A stretch of 64,000 nt of DNA from an uncultured Pelagibacteraceae bacterium. GTDB lineage: Bacteria; Pseudomonadota; Alphaproteobacteria; Pelagibacterales; Pelagibacteraceae. The translations under genes were made by a program, and so were the position numbers. Positions 55,137 to 64,000 of the stretch are shown here, one piece after another. Within the stretch, counting starts at the first letter, position 1. Each line of letters begins with the position of its first letter. Where the stretch lies: assembly GCA_902599605.1 (NCBI GenBank), contig CACKFV010000002.1, positions 19,236 through 83,235 of the forward strand, written 5' to 3'. The notes under the pieces are model-generated. The model was not told the DNA's origin and made no database searches. It was given only the letters and a program-made list of their open reading frames with translations.

Positions 55137-56215
55137 TATTAAAAGTTTATCAAAATTATATAAGTAAACAATTTTTATTAACATTTATAAAAACCGTTTT
55201 TATTTTTGTTACCTTAGCTTTTATTTTAAATATTTTTGAAGAAATAAATTTTTTCAAAGATTTAGATGTATCGATGGGAGTACCAATATTTTTAACTTTT
55301 CTAAATATCCCATCAATAATATTTGAAATATTTCCATTTATATTTTTAATTACAACTCAATTTTTTTTCATAAAATTAATCGAACAAAATGAAAATATCT
55401 CATTTAAAAATTTTGGGTTAAGCAATTCTAAAATTATTAAGTTACTAGCTTTATTAAGTTTTCTAATTGGCATGATACTAGTAACAATATTTTATAATTT
55501 ATCTTCAAATTTAAAACATTCCTACTTAAACATAAAAAACTCATACGCTAAAGATAACAAATATCTAGCTGTCATTACTGAAAATGGAATTTGGATTAAA
55601 GATGCCAAGGAAGGAATAACAAGTATTATTAATGCTGAAGACTTAAAAGGAAATTTTTTAAATAATGTAGATATAGTTCAATTTGATGAAGATTTTAATT
55701 TTATTCAAAATGTTTCAGCTGAAAAAATCAATATTAAGAATAAATCTTGGAAGTCAGAAAGTGTTCTCATAAATAATGAACAAGAGTCAAATAAAAGGAT
55801 AAAAAATTATGAATTAAACTCAAATATAGACTTTCGAGATATCAATTCATTGTTTTCTAATTTAAATTCATTATCAATTTTTGAATTAAACGACTTAAAA
55901 AATAAGTATAAGGATATAAACTACTCTTCTATTGAAGTGGACTCCGCAATACAAAAGATTATTTCATTTCCATTTTACTTAATGTTGATGACTATACTAT
56001 CCTTAACAATAATGATGAATATCAAGCAAAATAAAACAAAGGTATTCCATCTTATTTTTGGGATTCTTATTTCTGTCATAATCTATTATTTAAGCTTCTT
56101 TTTTGAGGAACTTGGCAAAAATGAACAGGTTCCTGTAGCGGTGTCTATTTGGATACCGCTTTTAATGATAAGTATAATTTCAATGATTAATTTAGTAAGG
56201 ATAAATGAAAAATAA
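55133..56215 (+). CDS. lptG: LPS export permease LptG
   Basis: A 360-residue partner of LptF with the same 3+3 helix layout and the NIPSIIFEIFPFIFLITTQF segment. It overlaps both lptF and lptD. The order F then G then D is the basis for naming it LptG rather than a second LptF. Confidence 0.9.
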   Translation: MILKVYQNYISKQFLLTFIKTVFIFVTLAFILNIFEEINFFKDLDVSMGVPIFLTFLNIPSIIFEIFPFIFLITTQFFFIKLIEQNENISFKNFGLSNSKIIKLLALLSFLIGMILVTIFYNLSSNLKHSYLNIKNSYAKDNKYLAVITENGIWIKDAKEGITSIINAEDLKGNFLNNVDIVQFDEDFNFIQNVSAEKINIKNKSWKSESVLINNEQESNKRIKNYELNSNIDFRDINSLFSNLNSLSIFELNDLKNKYKDINYSSIEVDSAIQKIISFPFYLMLMTILSLTIMMNIKQNKTKVFHLIFGILISVIIYYLSFFFEELGKNEQVPVAVSIWIPLLMISIISMINLVRINEK

Positions 56216-58589
56216 TTTTATTATAAAATTAGTATTCTTTTTTATTTTTTTTATAAATTTTTTAAGTGTTTATTCTGAAGAATTGAGGTTTGAAGCAACA
56301 TCAATCGAGATAATAGACAAAGACAAAATAGTCATAGCAAAAGACGGTGTAAAAATTTTATCAGGTAACGAATTAGTTATCGATGCTGATCAAATGAGAT
56401 ACGATAAAGAAAAAAAATTTCTTGAGGCCAACGGAAATATAGTCATCACAAATCAGATCAAAAATATCAAAATTTATAGTGATAATATTTCTTATGACAA
56501 AAATGCAGAAAAAATTGTCTCTTCAGGAAATGTTGAGGTAAAATTTGAAAATGATTATTTTTTAAATACAAAAGAAATAATCTATCTTAAGGACTCTGGT
56601 GAAATCACAATTAATCATGCCTCAAAAGTGAAAGATAGTTTAGGAAATAAAATAGAATTTGAAAAATTAAACTACAATATAAATAATAAATTAATAAAAG
56701 GTAAAATGGTAAAATTAATTGATCTTGAGAAAAATTTCTATAATTTTGAAAGTGCGATAATAGATTTCTCAAAAAATAGAATTATAGCTGATAACGTGGG
56801 TATTGATTTTAATAAAGGAATCTTTGGAAATCCATTGAATGACCCAAGACTTAAGGGGAATTATTTTTTTAGTGATGGAAAAAGCTCAACGATAAAAAAA
56901 GGTATTTTTACAACTTGTAAAAAAAATGATGATTGTCCACCTTGGCAAATTAAAGCAAAAGAAATTAATCATGATAAAAAAAAAAAGATTATAAACTATA
57001 AACATGCCTGGCTTGAAATATATGATAAACCAATTATTTATTTTCCAAAATTTTTTCACCCCGATCCAACTGTAAAAAGACAGTCAGGTTTTTTAATGCC
57101 ACAAATTATAGATTCAACAAGTTTGGGCTTATCCTTTAAATTACCTTATTACAAAGTAATAAGTGACAATAAAGACTTAACATTTACGTCAAGAATATTT
57201 TCTGAAAATGAAGCGTTATTTCAAAACGAATATAGACAAGTAAATAAAAATTCAAAACACATTGCAGATTTTAGCTTAAAGGAAAAAAATTCCTCATCAA
57301 AAACTCATTTTTTTTCAAATTCTATAACTAAACTTAACATGGACACATTTGATATAAGCGAAATTGAGTTAAATCTAGAAACAACTTCAAACAACGACTA
57401 CTTAAAAACTCACAATATAAAATCTGCAATTAATAATAATCAATCTTTATTAAAATCTTTTTTAATTTTTAGAGGTAGCAGTAGAGAAATGAACCTAGAA
57501 ACAAAAATTGAAGCATATGAGAATTTAACTATAGATAATTCAAGTGATAAATATGAATATATTTTTCCAAGTTATGAATTTTCAAAAAGATTAGCTTCAA
57601 ATTTTAATGGGAATTACGAAATAAAATCTAGAGGTAATTATAAGAATTATAATACAAATATATTTGAAAAAGTTCTGATTAATGACCTGCAATTTACATC
57701 GAATCCAAAAATAACACCATTAGGGTTTGTTAATAAATATAATTTGCTATTAAAAAATATTACTTCTGAAGGTGAAAATTCAACAAACTATAAAAATAAA
57801 TTTAGTTCAGAAAATTATGGATCTTTTTTTTATGAAATTTCATATCCATTAAAAAAAGAAGGAAGATTTTTTGATAATTTTTTTACTTCAAAAGGTTCTT
57901 TGATGTACAGCCCGAACGCAAATAAGGACTTGAAAAATCTAGATAGAAAAATTGATATAAATAATATTTTCACACAAAATCGGTTAAGTTTAGATGACTC
58001 AGTAGAAGGAGGTGAGTCTTTAACTTTCGGAGGAGAATATACCCTCAAGGAAAAAGAAAGTGGAAACAATTTAATTAAAGCAGGTTTGGCAACAGTCTTA
58101 AGAGATGATGAGGAGATAAATCTACCAACCAAATCAACAATAAATAATAAAGGATCTGACTTTATTGGTTCTTTAATATTCGAACCGAATAAAAGCTTTA
58201 AATTCGACTATAACTTTTCAATAGATAGCGACTTTGAGTCTTCCAATTACAATTTATTAAAAACAGATATTACAGTAAATAAATTTGTGACATCTTTTGA
58301 GTTTTTGCAGGAAGATGATGAAGTTGGAAGCGAAAGTTATTTATCTAATGAAACAGCTTATAATTTTAATGATGCTTATTCCTTAAGATATAGAACTCGA
58401 AGAAATGAAAAAACTGACTTTACTGAGTTTTACAACTTAATATATGAATATAAAAATGATTGTTTGACAGCTTCAATTCAATATAACAAGGATTATTACT
58501 CAGATAACGAATTGAAACCTACTGAAGAAATATTCTTTTCTATTTCCATAGTACCCTTAGCAACTTTAAACACTCCAAGTGTTAGATAA
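56205..58589 (+). CDS. lptD: LPS-assembly outer-membrane protein LptD
   Basis: A 794-residue outer-membrane protein that inserts LPS. A signal peptide (FFFIFFINFLSVYSEE) precedes an OstA/LptA-like jellyroll (IEIIDKDKIVIAKDGV repeats), then a conserved segment TCKKNDDCPPWQIKAKEI and the beta-barrel region. Two cysteines in the TCKKNDDC segment may form disulfides. It is downstream of lptFG and just before surA. Confidence 0.9.
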   Translation: MKNNFIIKLVFFFIFFINFLSVYSEELRFEATSIEIIDKDKIVIAKDGVKILSGNELVIDADQMRYDKEKKFLEANGNIVITNQIKNIKIYSDNISYDKNAEKIVSSGNVEVKFENDYFLNTKEIIYLKDSGEITINHASKVKDSLGNKIEFEKLNYNINNKLIKGKMVKLIDLEKNFYNFESAIIDFSKNRIIADNVGIDFNKGIFGNPLNDPRLKGNYFFSDGKSSTIKKGIFTTCKKNDDCPPWQIKAKEINHDKKKKIINYKHAWLEIYDKPIIYFPKFFHPDPTVKRQSGFLMPQIIDSTSLGLSFKLPYYKVISDNKDLTFTSRIFSENEALFQNEYRQVNKNSKHIADFSLKEKNSSSKTHFFSNSITKLNMDTFDISEIELNLETTSNNDYLKTHNIKSAINNNQSLLKSFLIFRGSSREMNLETKIEAYENLTIDNSSDKYEYIFPSYEFSKRLASNFNGNYEIKSRGNYKNYNTNIFEKVLINDLQFTSNPKITPLGFVNKYNLLLKNITSEGENSTNYKNKFSSENYGSFFYEISYPLKKEGRFFDNFFTSKGSLMYSPNANKDLKNLDRKIDINNIFTQNRLSLDDSVEGGESLTFGGEYTLKEKESGNNLIKAGLATVLRDDEEINLPTKSTINNKGSDFIGSLIFEPNKSFKFDYNFSIDSDFESSNYNLLKTDITVNKFVTSFEFLQEDDEVGSESYLSNETAYNFNDAYSLRYRTRRNEKTDFTEFYNLIYEYKNDCLTASIQYNKDYYSDNELKPTEEIFFSISIVPLATLNTPSVR

Positions 58590-58591
58590 AA

Positions 58592-59521
58592 ATGAGAATA
58601 ATCTTATTAAAATTTTATCTTTTTTTGATTTTGATTGTAATTCCTTATAAAGGAGTAAATAGTGAAGTTTTCATAGTTGCTAAAGTAAATCAAGAGATAA
58701 TAACTAACATTGATCTCAATTTTGAGAAAAGATATTTGGTATCGTTAAATCCAAACTTAAAAAAACTAGATCAGAAAAAAATAACTGAATATGCCAAAAA
58801 TTCTTTAATTAATGAAAAAATAAAAAAAATTGAGATAGAAAAAAGATTCAAAATCATTCCTAATGAAACAATATTAGCAAAAGTAATTGGGGATATATAT
58901 TCTAGCATTGGGATTTCAAGTTTAACAGAGTTTGAAAATTATTTAATGCAGAATAAAGTAGACATTAAAAGAGTTAAAGAAAAAATTTCTATTGAAATTG
59001 CTTGGAATGACTTAATAGTGAAAACTTTTTCAAATGAAATAGAAATTGACCAAAATGCTATTAGTAAGGAGCTTGAAAAATTTGATGAAAAAGAAGTTAA
59101 TAATCTTTTACTTTCAGAAATAATTTTTACAATCAATGACAAAAATGAATTAGAATCAAAGTATGAAGCTATCAAAAAAAGTATAAACGAAATAGGATTT
59201 GAAGAAACTGCAAGAATTTACAGTTTATCAGATAGTAAAAAAAGTGGGGGAAGCTTAGGCTGGATTTATAAAAATCAATTATCTAAAGAGATAAAAGATG
59301 AGTTAAGCAACATAAAAATTGGAGAATTTACAAAACCCATTATTACAAGTGGGGGTTTTTTAATATTAAAATTAAATAATATAAAAACTGAAAACGTTAA
59401 AATTGATAAGGATACTCAATTAAAAAAGATGATGGAGTTCGAAAAAGAAAGACAATTCACGAGATTTTCAACTTTGTATTACAAAAGAATTTATAATGAT
59501 GCTGAAATTGATGAAAGATAG
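58592..59521 (+). CDS. surA: SurA-like periplasmic peptidyl-prolyl isomerase
   Basis: A 309-residue chaperone with a signal peptide (LLKFYLFLILIVIPYKG) and a SurA N-terminal region (FIVAKVNQEIITNIDLNFEK). One parvulin domain is present (SEIIFTINDKNE, then SGGSLGWIYKNQLS). It assists outer-membrane protein folding, including LptD encoded just upstream. One parvulin domain instead of two is usual in alphaproteobacteria. Confidence 0.85.
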   Translation: MRIILLKFYLFLILIVIPYKGVNSEVFIVAKVNQEIITNIDLNFEKRYLVSLNPNLKKLDQKKITEYAKNSLINEKIKKIEIEKRFKIIPNETILAKVIGDIYSSIGISSLTEFENYLMQNKVDIKRVKEKISIEIAWNDLIVKTFSNEIEIDQNAISKELEKFDEKEVNNLLLSEIIFTINDKNELESKYEAIKKSINEIGFEETARIYSLSDSKKSGGSLGWIYKNQLSKEIKDELSNIKIGEFTKPIITSGGFLILKLNNIKTENVKIDKDTQLKKMMEFEKERQFTRFSTLYYKRIYNDAEIDER

Positions 59522-60476
59522 GCCTATAATTATAGTCTGTGGTGATCCTAAAAGCACTTTTAACGAAATCTTAATCAAAACTTTAGATAATAAAATTTTG
59601 AAGAATTCAAAGTTTCCTATTGTTATAATTGGTTCAAAAAAATTACTAGAAGACGAACTTAAAAAAATAAAAAAAAGAATATCTTTTCAAGAATTTGATA
59701 AACAAATAAATCTTAATAAAAATAAAATACATATAATCGATATTCCTCTTGACTTTAAAAAATTAACAACAATAAAAATAAATTCATATATTAAAAAATC
59801 ATTTGAGATAGGACTAAAATTGGTTAATGAAGTTAATTCATTAGCTTTGATTAATGGACCAATTTCTAAAACAACTTTTCTTAAGGGAAAATATAATGGT
59901 ATAACTGAGTATATTGCTTTTAAGACTAGATCGATTAATGAGGTAATGTTAATTTTTAATAAACATTTAAGTGTAAGCCCAATAACTACGCACATACCAA
60001 TCAATAAGGTTTCAAAAAAAATAAAAAAAAAAATGATTATTAGTAAAATCATCAGGATTAACGATTTTTACAAAAAATTTTTGGGTTTCAAACCAAATAT
60101 AGCCGTTACTGGCCTTAATCCTCATTGTGAAACTTTTGCAGGTAAAAATATTGAAAAATCAGAAATTTTACCTGCGATTAACTATTTAAAAAAAAAAAAA
60201 ATAAATATTTCAGGCCCCTTTTCAGCTGATACAATTTTTTTAAAAGATAATAGAAAAAAATTCAATGTTATTGTGGGAATGTATCATGATCAAGTGTTAA
60301 CGCCTATGAAAACAATATTTGGATTCGACGCTATAAATATTACTATTGGCTTACCCTTTGTAAGAATAACGCCAGATCATGGACCTAATTACAAAATGTA
60401 TGGTTTGAATAAATCAAAACCGGATAGTTTAATTCAAGCTTTTAGTTTTTTGAGTAGATATGCCGCTAAAGCCTAA
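59511..60476 (+). CDS. pdxA: 4-hydroxythreonine-4-phosphate dehydrogenase
   Basis: A 321-residue vitamin B6 enzyme. The frame opens at 59496, but Met at 59511 (MKDRPIIIVCGDPKS) is the natural start. The metal ligands and active site are in GPISKTTFLKGKYNGITEY, NPHCETFAG and GMYHDQVLTPMKT, with a final ITPDHGPNYK. The usual GDPAGIGPEI is GDPKSTFNEI here, a slight divergence. It overlaps surA and rsmA. Confidence 0.9.
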   Translation: MKDRPIIIVCGDPKSTFNEILIKTLDNKILKNSKFPIVIIGSKKLLEDELKKIKKRISFQEFDKQINLNKNKIHIIDIPLDFKKLTTIKINSYIKKSFEIGLKLVNEVNSLALINGPISKTTFLKGKYNGITEYIAFKTRSINEVMLIFNKHLSVSPITTHIPINKVSKKIKKKMIISKIIRINDFYKKFLGFKPNIAVTGLNPHCETFAGKNIEKSEILPAINYLKKKKINISGPFSADTIFLKDNRKKFNVIVGMYHDQVLTPMKTIFGFDAINITIGLPFVRITPDHGPNYKMYGLNKSKPDSLIQAFSFLSRYAAKA

Positions 60477-61245
60477 GAAAAGTTTAGGACAAAATTTTTT
60501 AATAGATAAAAATATAATAAATAAAATCATTGAAGTCTCAGAGATTAGCTCTAGTGATGAAATTTTAGAGGTAGGACCTGGAACAGGCAACTTAACAAAA
60601 TCAATTGTTTCTAAAAATCCAAAAAAAATATATTTAATCGAAAAAGATGAGAATCTTGCAAATGATCTAGAAAGACAGTATTTAGATAGAGTTAATATTA
60701 TTAAAAAAGATGTTCTTAAAATTCCATATAAGTTTTACTCTGAAAAGAAATTTTTAATTTTAGGCAATCTTCCGTACAATATTTCAACTCAAATTTTATC
60801 TGGTTGGTGTCTTAATGATAAACTTAATGTTTCAAAGATGATTTTAATGTTTCAAAAAGAAGTTGCTGAAAGAATTTTAGCAGACGTTAATTCAAAGGAA
60901 TACAGTAGAATTACAATTTTATCTAAATGGAAGTTTGATATTACGAAAGTTGCTGATGTTAAAGCAAACAGTTTTTTTCCAAAGCCAAAGGTACAAAGTA
61001 CAGTTTTAAAATTTATACCAAAAAAAAAATTTCATGAAATTAAAGACCCAAAAAATTTAGAAAAAATAACAAAGGTTTTTTTTAATCAAAGAAGAAAAAT
61101 GATAAAAAAACCTATTAATATTCTGTTCAAAAATTTTCAGTTTAATTATAAAAAGTTTAATATAAAACCATCTGATAGACCTCAAAATATAAATGTTGAT
61201 AAGTATTTGCAGATTGTTAATGAATACGAGTCACTAGGAAATTAA
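60460..61245 (+). CDS. rsmA: 16S rRNA dimethyladenosine transferase RsmA (KsgA)
   Basis: A 261-residue enzyme dimethylating two adenosines near the 3' end of 16S r[18 protein letters not shown], the SAM motif [14 protein letters not shown], and the catalytic NLPYNIS are unmistakable. It overlaps pdxA by 17 bases and converges with gmk with a 12-base overlap. Confidence 0.96.
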   Translation: MPLKPKKSLGQNFLIDKNIINKIIEVSEISSSDEILEVGPGTGNLTKSIVSKNPKKIYLIEKDENLANDLERQYLDRVNIIKKDVLKIPYKFYSEKKFLILGNLPYNISTQILSGWCLNDKLNVSKMILMFQKEVAERILADVNSKEYSRITILSKWKFDITKVADVKANSFFPKPKVQSTVLKFIPKKKFHEIKDPKNLEKITKVFFNQRRKMIKKPINILFKNFQFNYKKFNIKPSDRPQNINVDKYLQIVNEYESLGN

Positions 61246-61857
61246 TTTTTTTATATGATTTTTTATAAGATTTACATCGTAAGTGCTATCTTTTTGATTA
61301 ATTTCGCAATCTATATAGTCTGATATTTGTTTATAGCAAACTTCAAGATCATTATTTATGATGACATAATTGTAGTCTTTCCAATGCAAAACATCTTTAT
61401 CAAACATTTTCATTCTCTCATCAGCTATGAGCTTGTCTTTCATGTCTCTGTTTGAAAGTCTTTTGAATAGTTCTTTTCTACTTGGTGGTAAAATAAAAAA
61501 AGTAATCAATTTATTTTTTAATTTTTGAGATATAATTTGATTTGTCCCCTGCCAGTCAATATCAAAAATTACATTATTTCCTTTATCTAATTCTTTAAAT
61601 ATATTTAATTTTGTTGTTCCGTAAAAATTTTTAAAAACTTTTGCATACTCTAAAAATTCATTATTTTTGATCATTTTTTCAAATTTTTTGTTGTTAACAA
61701 AATAATAATCTTCTCCATCTACCTCGTTTGACCTTGGTGTTCTTGTTGTATGTGAAATTGATGTTACAAAACCTTTTCTTTCTGACAAAAGTTTAACCAA
61801 AGTAGTTTTTCCTGCTCCTGATGGGGATGAAAGAACTATCATTATCCCTTCACTCAT
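61234..61857 (-). CDS. gmk: Guanylate kinase
   Basis: A GMP kinase of 207 residues from Met at 61857 ([20 protein letters not shown]); the frame allows a start 3 codons earlier. The P-loop [10 protein letters not shown], the GMP-binding [20 protein letters not shown] and [11 protein letters not shown] are typical. It follows acpP directly on the same strand. Confidence 0.95.
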   Translation of the reverse strand: MSEGIMIVLSSPSGAGKTTLVKLLSERKGFVTSISHTTRTPRSNEVDGEDYYFVNNKKFEKMIKNNEFLEYAKVFKNFYGTTKLNIFKELDKGNNVIFDIDWQGTNQIISQKLKNKLITFFILPPSRKELFKRLSNRDMKDKLIADERMKMFDKDVLHWKDYNYVIINNDLEVCYKQISDYIDCEINQKDSTYDVNLIKNHIKKLIS

Positions 61858-61872
61858 TAAGGGCATTAAAAA

Positions 61873-62112
61873 TTAATTACTTTTGTTTTCAATAAATTTA
61901 ATTGCATCACCGACTGTAAGAATTTTTTCAGCTTCGCTGTCTGAAATTTCTGAACCAAATTCTTCCTCGAAAGCCATCACTAACTCAACAGTGTCTAAGC
62001 TATCTGCTCCTAAATCATCAATGAAACTAGCTTCGTCAGTAACCTTTGCTTCATCTATGCCAAGATGGTCTGCAACAATTTTTTTTACTTTACTTGATAT
62101 ATCTTCTGCCAT
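61873..62112 (-). CDS. acpP: Acyl carrier protein
   Basis: A 79-residue acidic carrier of fatty-acid intermediates. The phosphopantetheine serine lies in [20 protein letters not shown]. It is preceded by fabG and fabD on the same strand. A gmk gene follows directly; no fabF is seen after it. Confidence 0.97.
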   Translation of the reverse strand: MAEDISSKVKKIVADHLGIDEAKVTDEASFIDDLGADSLDTVELVMAFEEEFGSEISDSEAEKILTVGDAIKFIENKSN

Positions 62113-62160
62113 TTTGATCCTTTGTTTGATTTTTTCTTAATAAATAAAAAAGAACTTTTG

Positions 62161-62898
62161 TCAACACAAATACATGCCTCCATTAACATGAATCGTTTCC
62201 CCAGTGATATAATTTGACATTTCTGATGATAAAAAAGCAGCAACATTAGCTACATCTGATGGTTCTCCCAATCTATTGGATGGTATTTTTGCAAGTATCA
62301 ATTCCTTAAATTTTGGGTCTATTTTTTCAGTCATGTTTGTTTTGATAAATCCCGGGGAGATACAGTTTATATTAATATTCTTTTTAGCATATTCCAGGGC
62401 TAAACTTTTACTCATACCAATAATTCCAGATTTAGAAGCGGCATAATTTGCCTGACCTACATTTCCAGTATGACCAACAACTGAAGTAATGTTTATTATC
62501 TTACCAAATTTATTTTTGATCATCTTTTTTAGAAAAAACTTACATAATAAAAATGTAGATGTGAGGTTTATATCTATTACTTGTTGCCATTCAGTTTTTG
62601 ACATTCTTAAAGATAAATTGTCTTTTGTTATACCTGCGTTATTAATTAGTATATCTGGACAGCCCTTAAGTTCATCGCAAACAGTTTCTACAAACTTTTC
62701 AATTTCATCATGTTTTGATATATCAAATTTTTTTAATATCATTCCATTAAAATCACTCTTAAGTTTGTTTAATTTTTCTTCGTTCGTACCTGACCCCAAA
62801 ACAGTTACACCCTCCGAATAAAACTTTTCTAAAATTGAGTATCCAATACCACCTGTGGCACCTGTGATGACAGCTTTTTTGTTTTTTAAATTAATCAT
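62161..62898 (-). CDS. fabG: 3-oxoacyl-ACP reductase FabG
   Basis: A 245-residue short-chain dehydrogenase that reduces 3-oxoacyl-ACP with NADPH. TGATGGIG, NNAGITKDNL, the catalytic Ser and Tyr-x3-Lys in ITSVVGHTGNVGQANYAASK, and the C-terminal ITGETIHVNGGMY are present. It overlaps fabD by 8 bases. Confidence 0.95.
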   Translation of the reverse strand: MINLKNKKAVITGATGGIGYSILEKFYSEGVTVLGSGTNEEKLNKLKSDFNGMILKKFDISKHDEIEKFVETVCDELKGCPDILINNAGITKDNLSLRMSKTEWQQVIDINLTSTFLLCKFFLKKMIKNKFGKIINITSVVGHTGNVGQANYAASKSGIIGMSKSLALEYAKKNININCISPGFIKTNMTEKIDPKFKELILAKIPSNRLGEPSDVANVAAFLSSEMSNYITGETIHVNGGMYLC

Positions 62899-63820
62899 TT
62901 ATTAATAACTTAATGTCCTCATCATTATTTATTGAATTAACATTTACATTTTTATTAATTCTTCTTATTAAACCAGATAGCACTTTTCCTGGACCAATTT
63001 CTACAAAATTTTTAACTCCATTATTTATCATGTATTCTACGCTCTCTAACCAACGAACCTTTTTTTCAATTTGCGATATTAATAGTGATTTAATTTCTCT
63101 TGATGAGCTAGTCTCATTTGCTGTAACGTTTGATATTATCGGCTTTTCTAAATCGTTCATATTTAAATCATTAATGTAGCTAGTCATTTTTTCAGATGCT
63201 GTTTTCATATATTTGCAATGAAAGGGAGCACTTACATTTAATTTCAAGTTCTTAATTTTTTTATTGTTCAAATCATCTGACAATAAATTAATGTCTTTTT
63301 TAAGACCACTAACAACCACTTGAAACTTGGAATTATCATTTGCAATAAAGCATTCATATTTTTTGTTGTTCATCTCTAAAATTTTATCTAATTCTTTTGA
63401 GGCCATTCCCAAAACAGCCAACATCGCTCCTTCCCCGCTAGGAACAGCCTCTTGCATGAACTTACCTCTTTTTTGAAGGATTTTGAGAGTATCTTCAAAA
63501 TTAATAGAACCTACACAAGCTAAAGCAGAATACTCGCCAAGAGAGTGACCTGCAAAATATTTACATTTTTTAAAATTATATCCAAATTCTTTTTTGATAA
63601 TTTCAAAAATGCAATAACTAGCTAGGAATATAGCTGGCTGAGTATTTTCAGTTAAGTTTAATTCATCTTCTGGACCCTCAAATATTATTTTTGTAATTGG
63701 GACATTCAAAATTTCATCCGCATCTTTAAATAATCTTTTCACAAGATCGTATTTCTCATAAAATTCCTTAACCATCCCAATTTTTTGTGATCCTTGACCT
63801 GGAAAAACTATAGAAAACAT
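62891..63820 (-). CDS. fabD: Malonyl-CoA:ACP transacylase FabD
   Basis: A 309-residue transferase loading malonate on ACP. FPGQGSQKIGM, the nucleophile elbow GHSLGEYSALACVG and the histidine region VSAPFHCKYM are visible. It heads the fabD-fabG-acpP-gmk run and is divergent from rpsF. Confidence 0.95.
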   Translation of the reverse strand: MFSIVFPGQGSQKIGMVKEFYEKYDLVKRLFKDADEILNVPITKIIFEGPEDELNLTENTQPAIFLASYCIFEIIKKEFGYNFKKCKYFAGHSLGEYSALACVGSINFEDTLKILQKRGKFMQEAVPSGEGAMLAVLGMASKELDKILEMNNKKYECFIANDNSKFQVVVSGLKKDINLLSDDLNNKKIKNLKLNVSAPFHCKYMKTASEKMTSYINDLNMNDLEKPIISNVTANETSSSREIKSLLISQIEKKVRWLESVEYMINNGVKNFVEIGPGKVLSGLIRRINKNVNVNSINNDEDIKLLIND

Positions 63821-63860
63821 CTTTAATTAACTCTTTTTTTTTGTCTTGTAATAAAAGTAT

Positions 63861-63866
63861 TATAAT
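63861..63866 (+). promoter_or_regulatory. Probable -10 element of the rpsF promoter
   Basis: A perfect TATAAT lies 32 bases before the rpsF start in the short fabD-rpsF divergent region. No clear -35 hexamer at normal spacing was found, so this is only a candidate. Confidence 0.4.
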
Positions 63867-63898
63867 AGTATATCAATTTTTTTTATATAAAATTAATA

Positions 63899-64000
63899 AT
63901 GAATCTATACGAACATACTATCATAGCAAGGCAGGATATAAGTCCTAGTCAAATTAAAAGTCTAAAAGAAAAATATTCTAAACTAATTGAGGAAAACAAA
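63899..64000 (+). CDS. rpsF: 30S ribosomal protein S6, partial (runs off the right edge)
   Basis: The first 34 codons read MNLYEHTIIARQDISPSQIK and onward, the usual S6 start (YEH/YETxxIxRxD, first strand of the ferredoxin-like fold). The rest lies outside the window. It is divergent from fabD. Confidence 0.9.
   Translation, partial: MNLYEHTIIARQDISPSQIKSLKEKYSKLIEENK

Overview
The window looks like a chromosomal segment of a streamlined marine alphaproteobacterium of the SAR11 / Pelagibacterales type. The grounds are a very AT-rich sequence, many genes that overlap or nearly touch, an NDUFA12-type complex I accessory gene, an accB-accC-NDUFA12 neighbourhood, an lptF-lptG-lptD-surA-pdxA-rsmA run, and a complete SUF operon behind an IscR-type regulator. 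The taxonomic call is inference from gene content. No tRNA, rRNA, insertion sequence, integrase or CRISPR array was seen.

Layout. (1) 1-2900 holds ordinary genes: a partial unknown protein, a CcdA-like thiol transporter, an NAD(P) aldehyde dehydrogenase and a GYD-domain protein. (2) 2935-18446 is an accessory island with two parts. 2935-10232 is a tightly coupled minus-strand run of eight mostly unrecognised genes, built around a DUF2130 predicted nuclease and a 1431-residue leucine-rich-repeat protein. 10748-18446 is a five-gene restriction-modification cassette: two C5-cytosine methyltransferases, a PD-(D/E)XK endonuclease, a Z1-type superfamily II helicase and a MORC/MutL-like GHKL ATPase. 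About 500 bases between the two parts hold palindromes, direct repeats and a 57-codon ORF. (3) 18541-25215 returns to housekeeping genes: a secreted small protein, a DUF779/aldehyde dehydrogenase pair, two EamA transporters, a YbaK-like deacylase and glutamine synthetase. (4) 25275-31420 is the SUF iron-sulfur operon, transcribed from an iscR-like gene with a recognisable IscR-type operator. (5) 31555-46950 holds metabolism, translation and envelope genes: anmK, tyrS, an AsmA-like protein, prfB with its programmed frameshift, a class A PBP, an RNase E/G, thiGS, aroQ, accBC, NDUFA12 and a stand-alone NrdJ C-terminal-like protein. (6) 46951-64000 holds aspS, an Hda-like ATPase, purMN, ndk, pepA, the LPS-export/chaperone cluster, gmk-acpP-fabG-fabD and the start of rpsF.

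The most interesting material is the island. The R-M cassette matches an architecture predicted by comparative genomics (MORC-like ATPases with Z1 helicases, methylases and REases), but here it has two methylases, one with an unusual PCP catalytic motif, and a LysM-like insertion inside the helicase core. The adjoining LRR/DUF2130 operon matches no defence system I know and is the best candidate for an undescribed system. Its gene order is directly visible; its function is inference.

Smaller signals of note are an RNase E without its CPxC zinc link, an aldehyde dehydrogenase with a histone-H1-like lysine-rich extension and an internal Shine-Dalgarno, and a perfect hairpin between that gene and its DUF779 partner.
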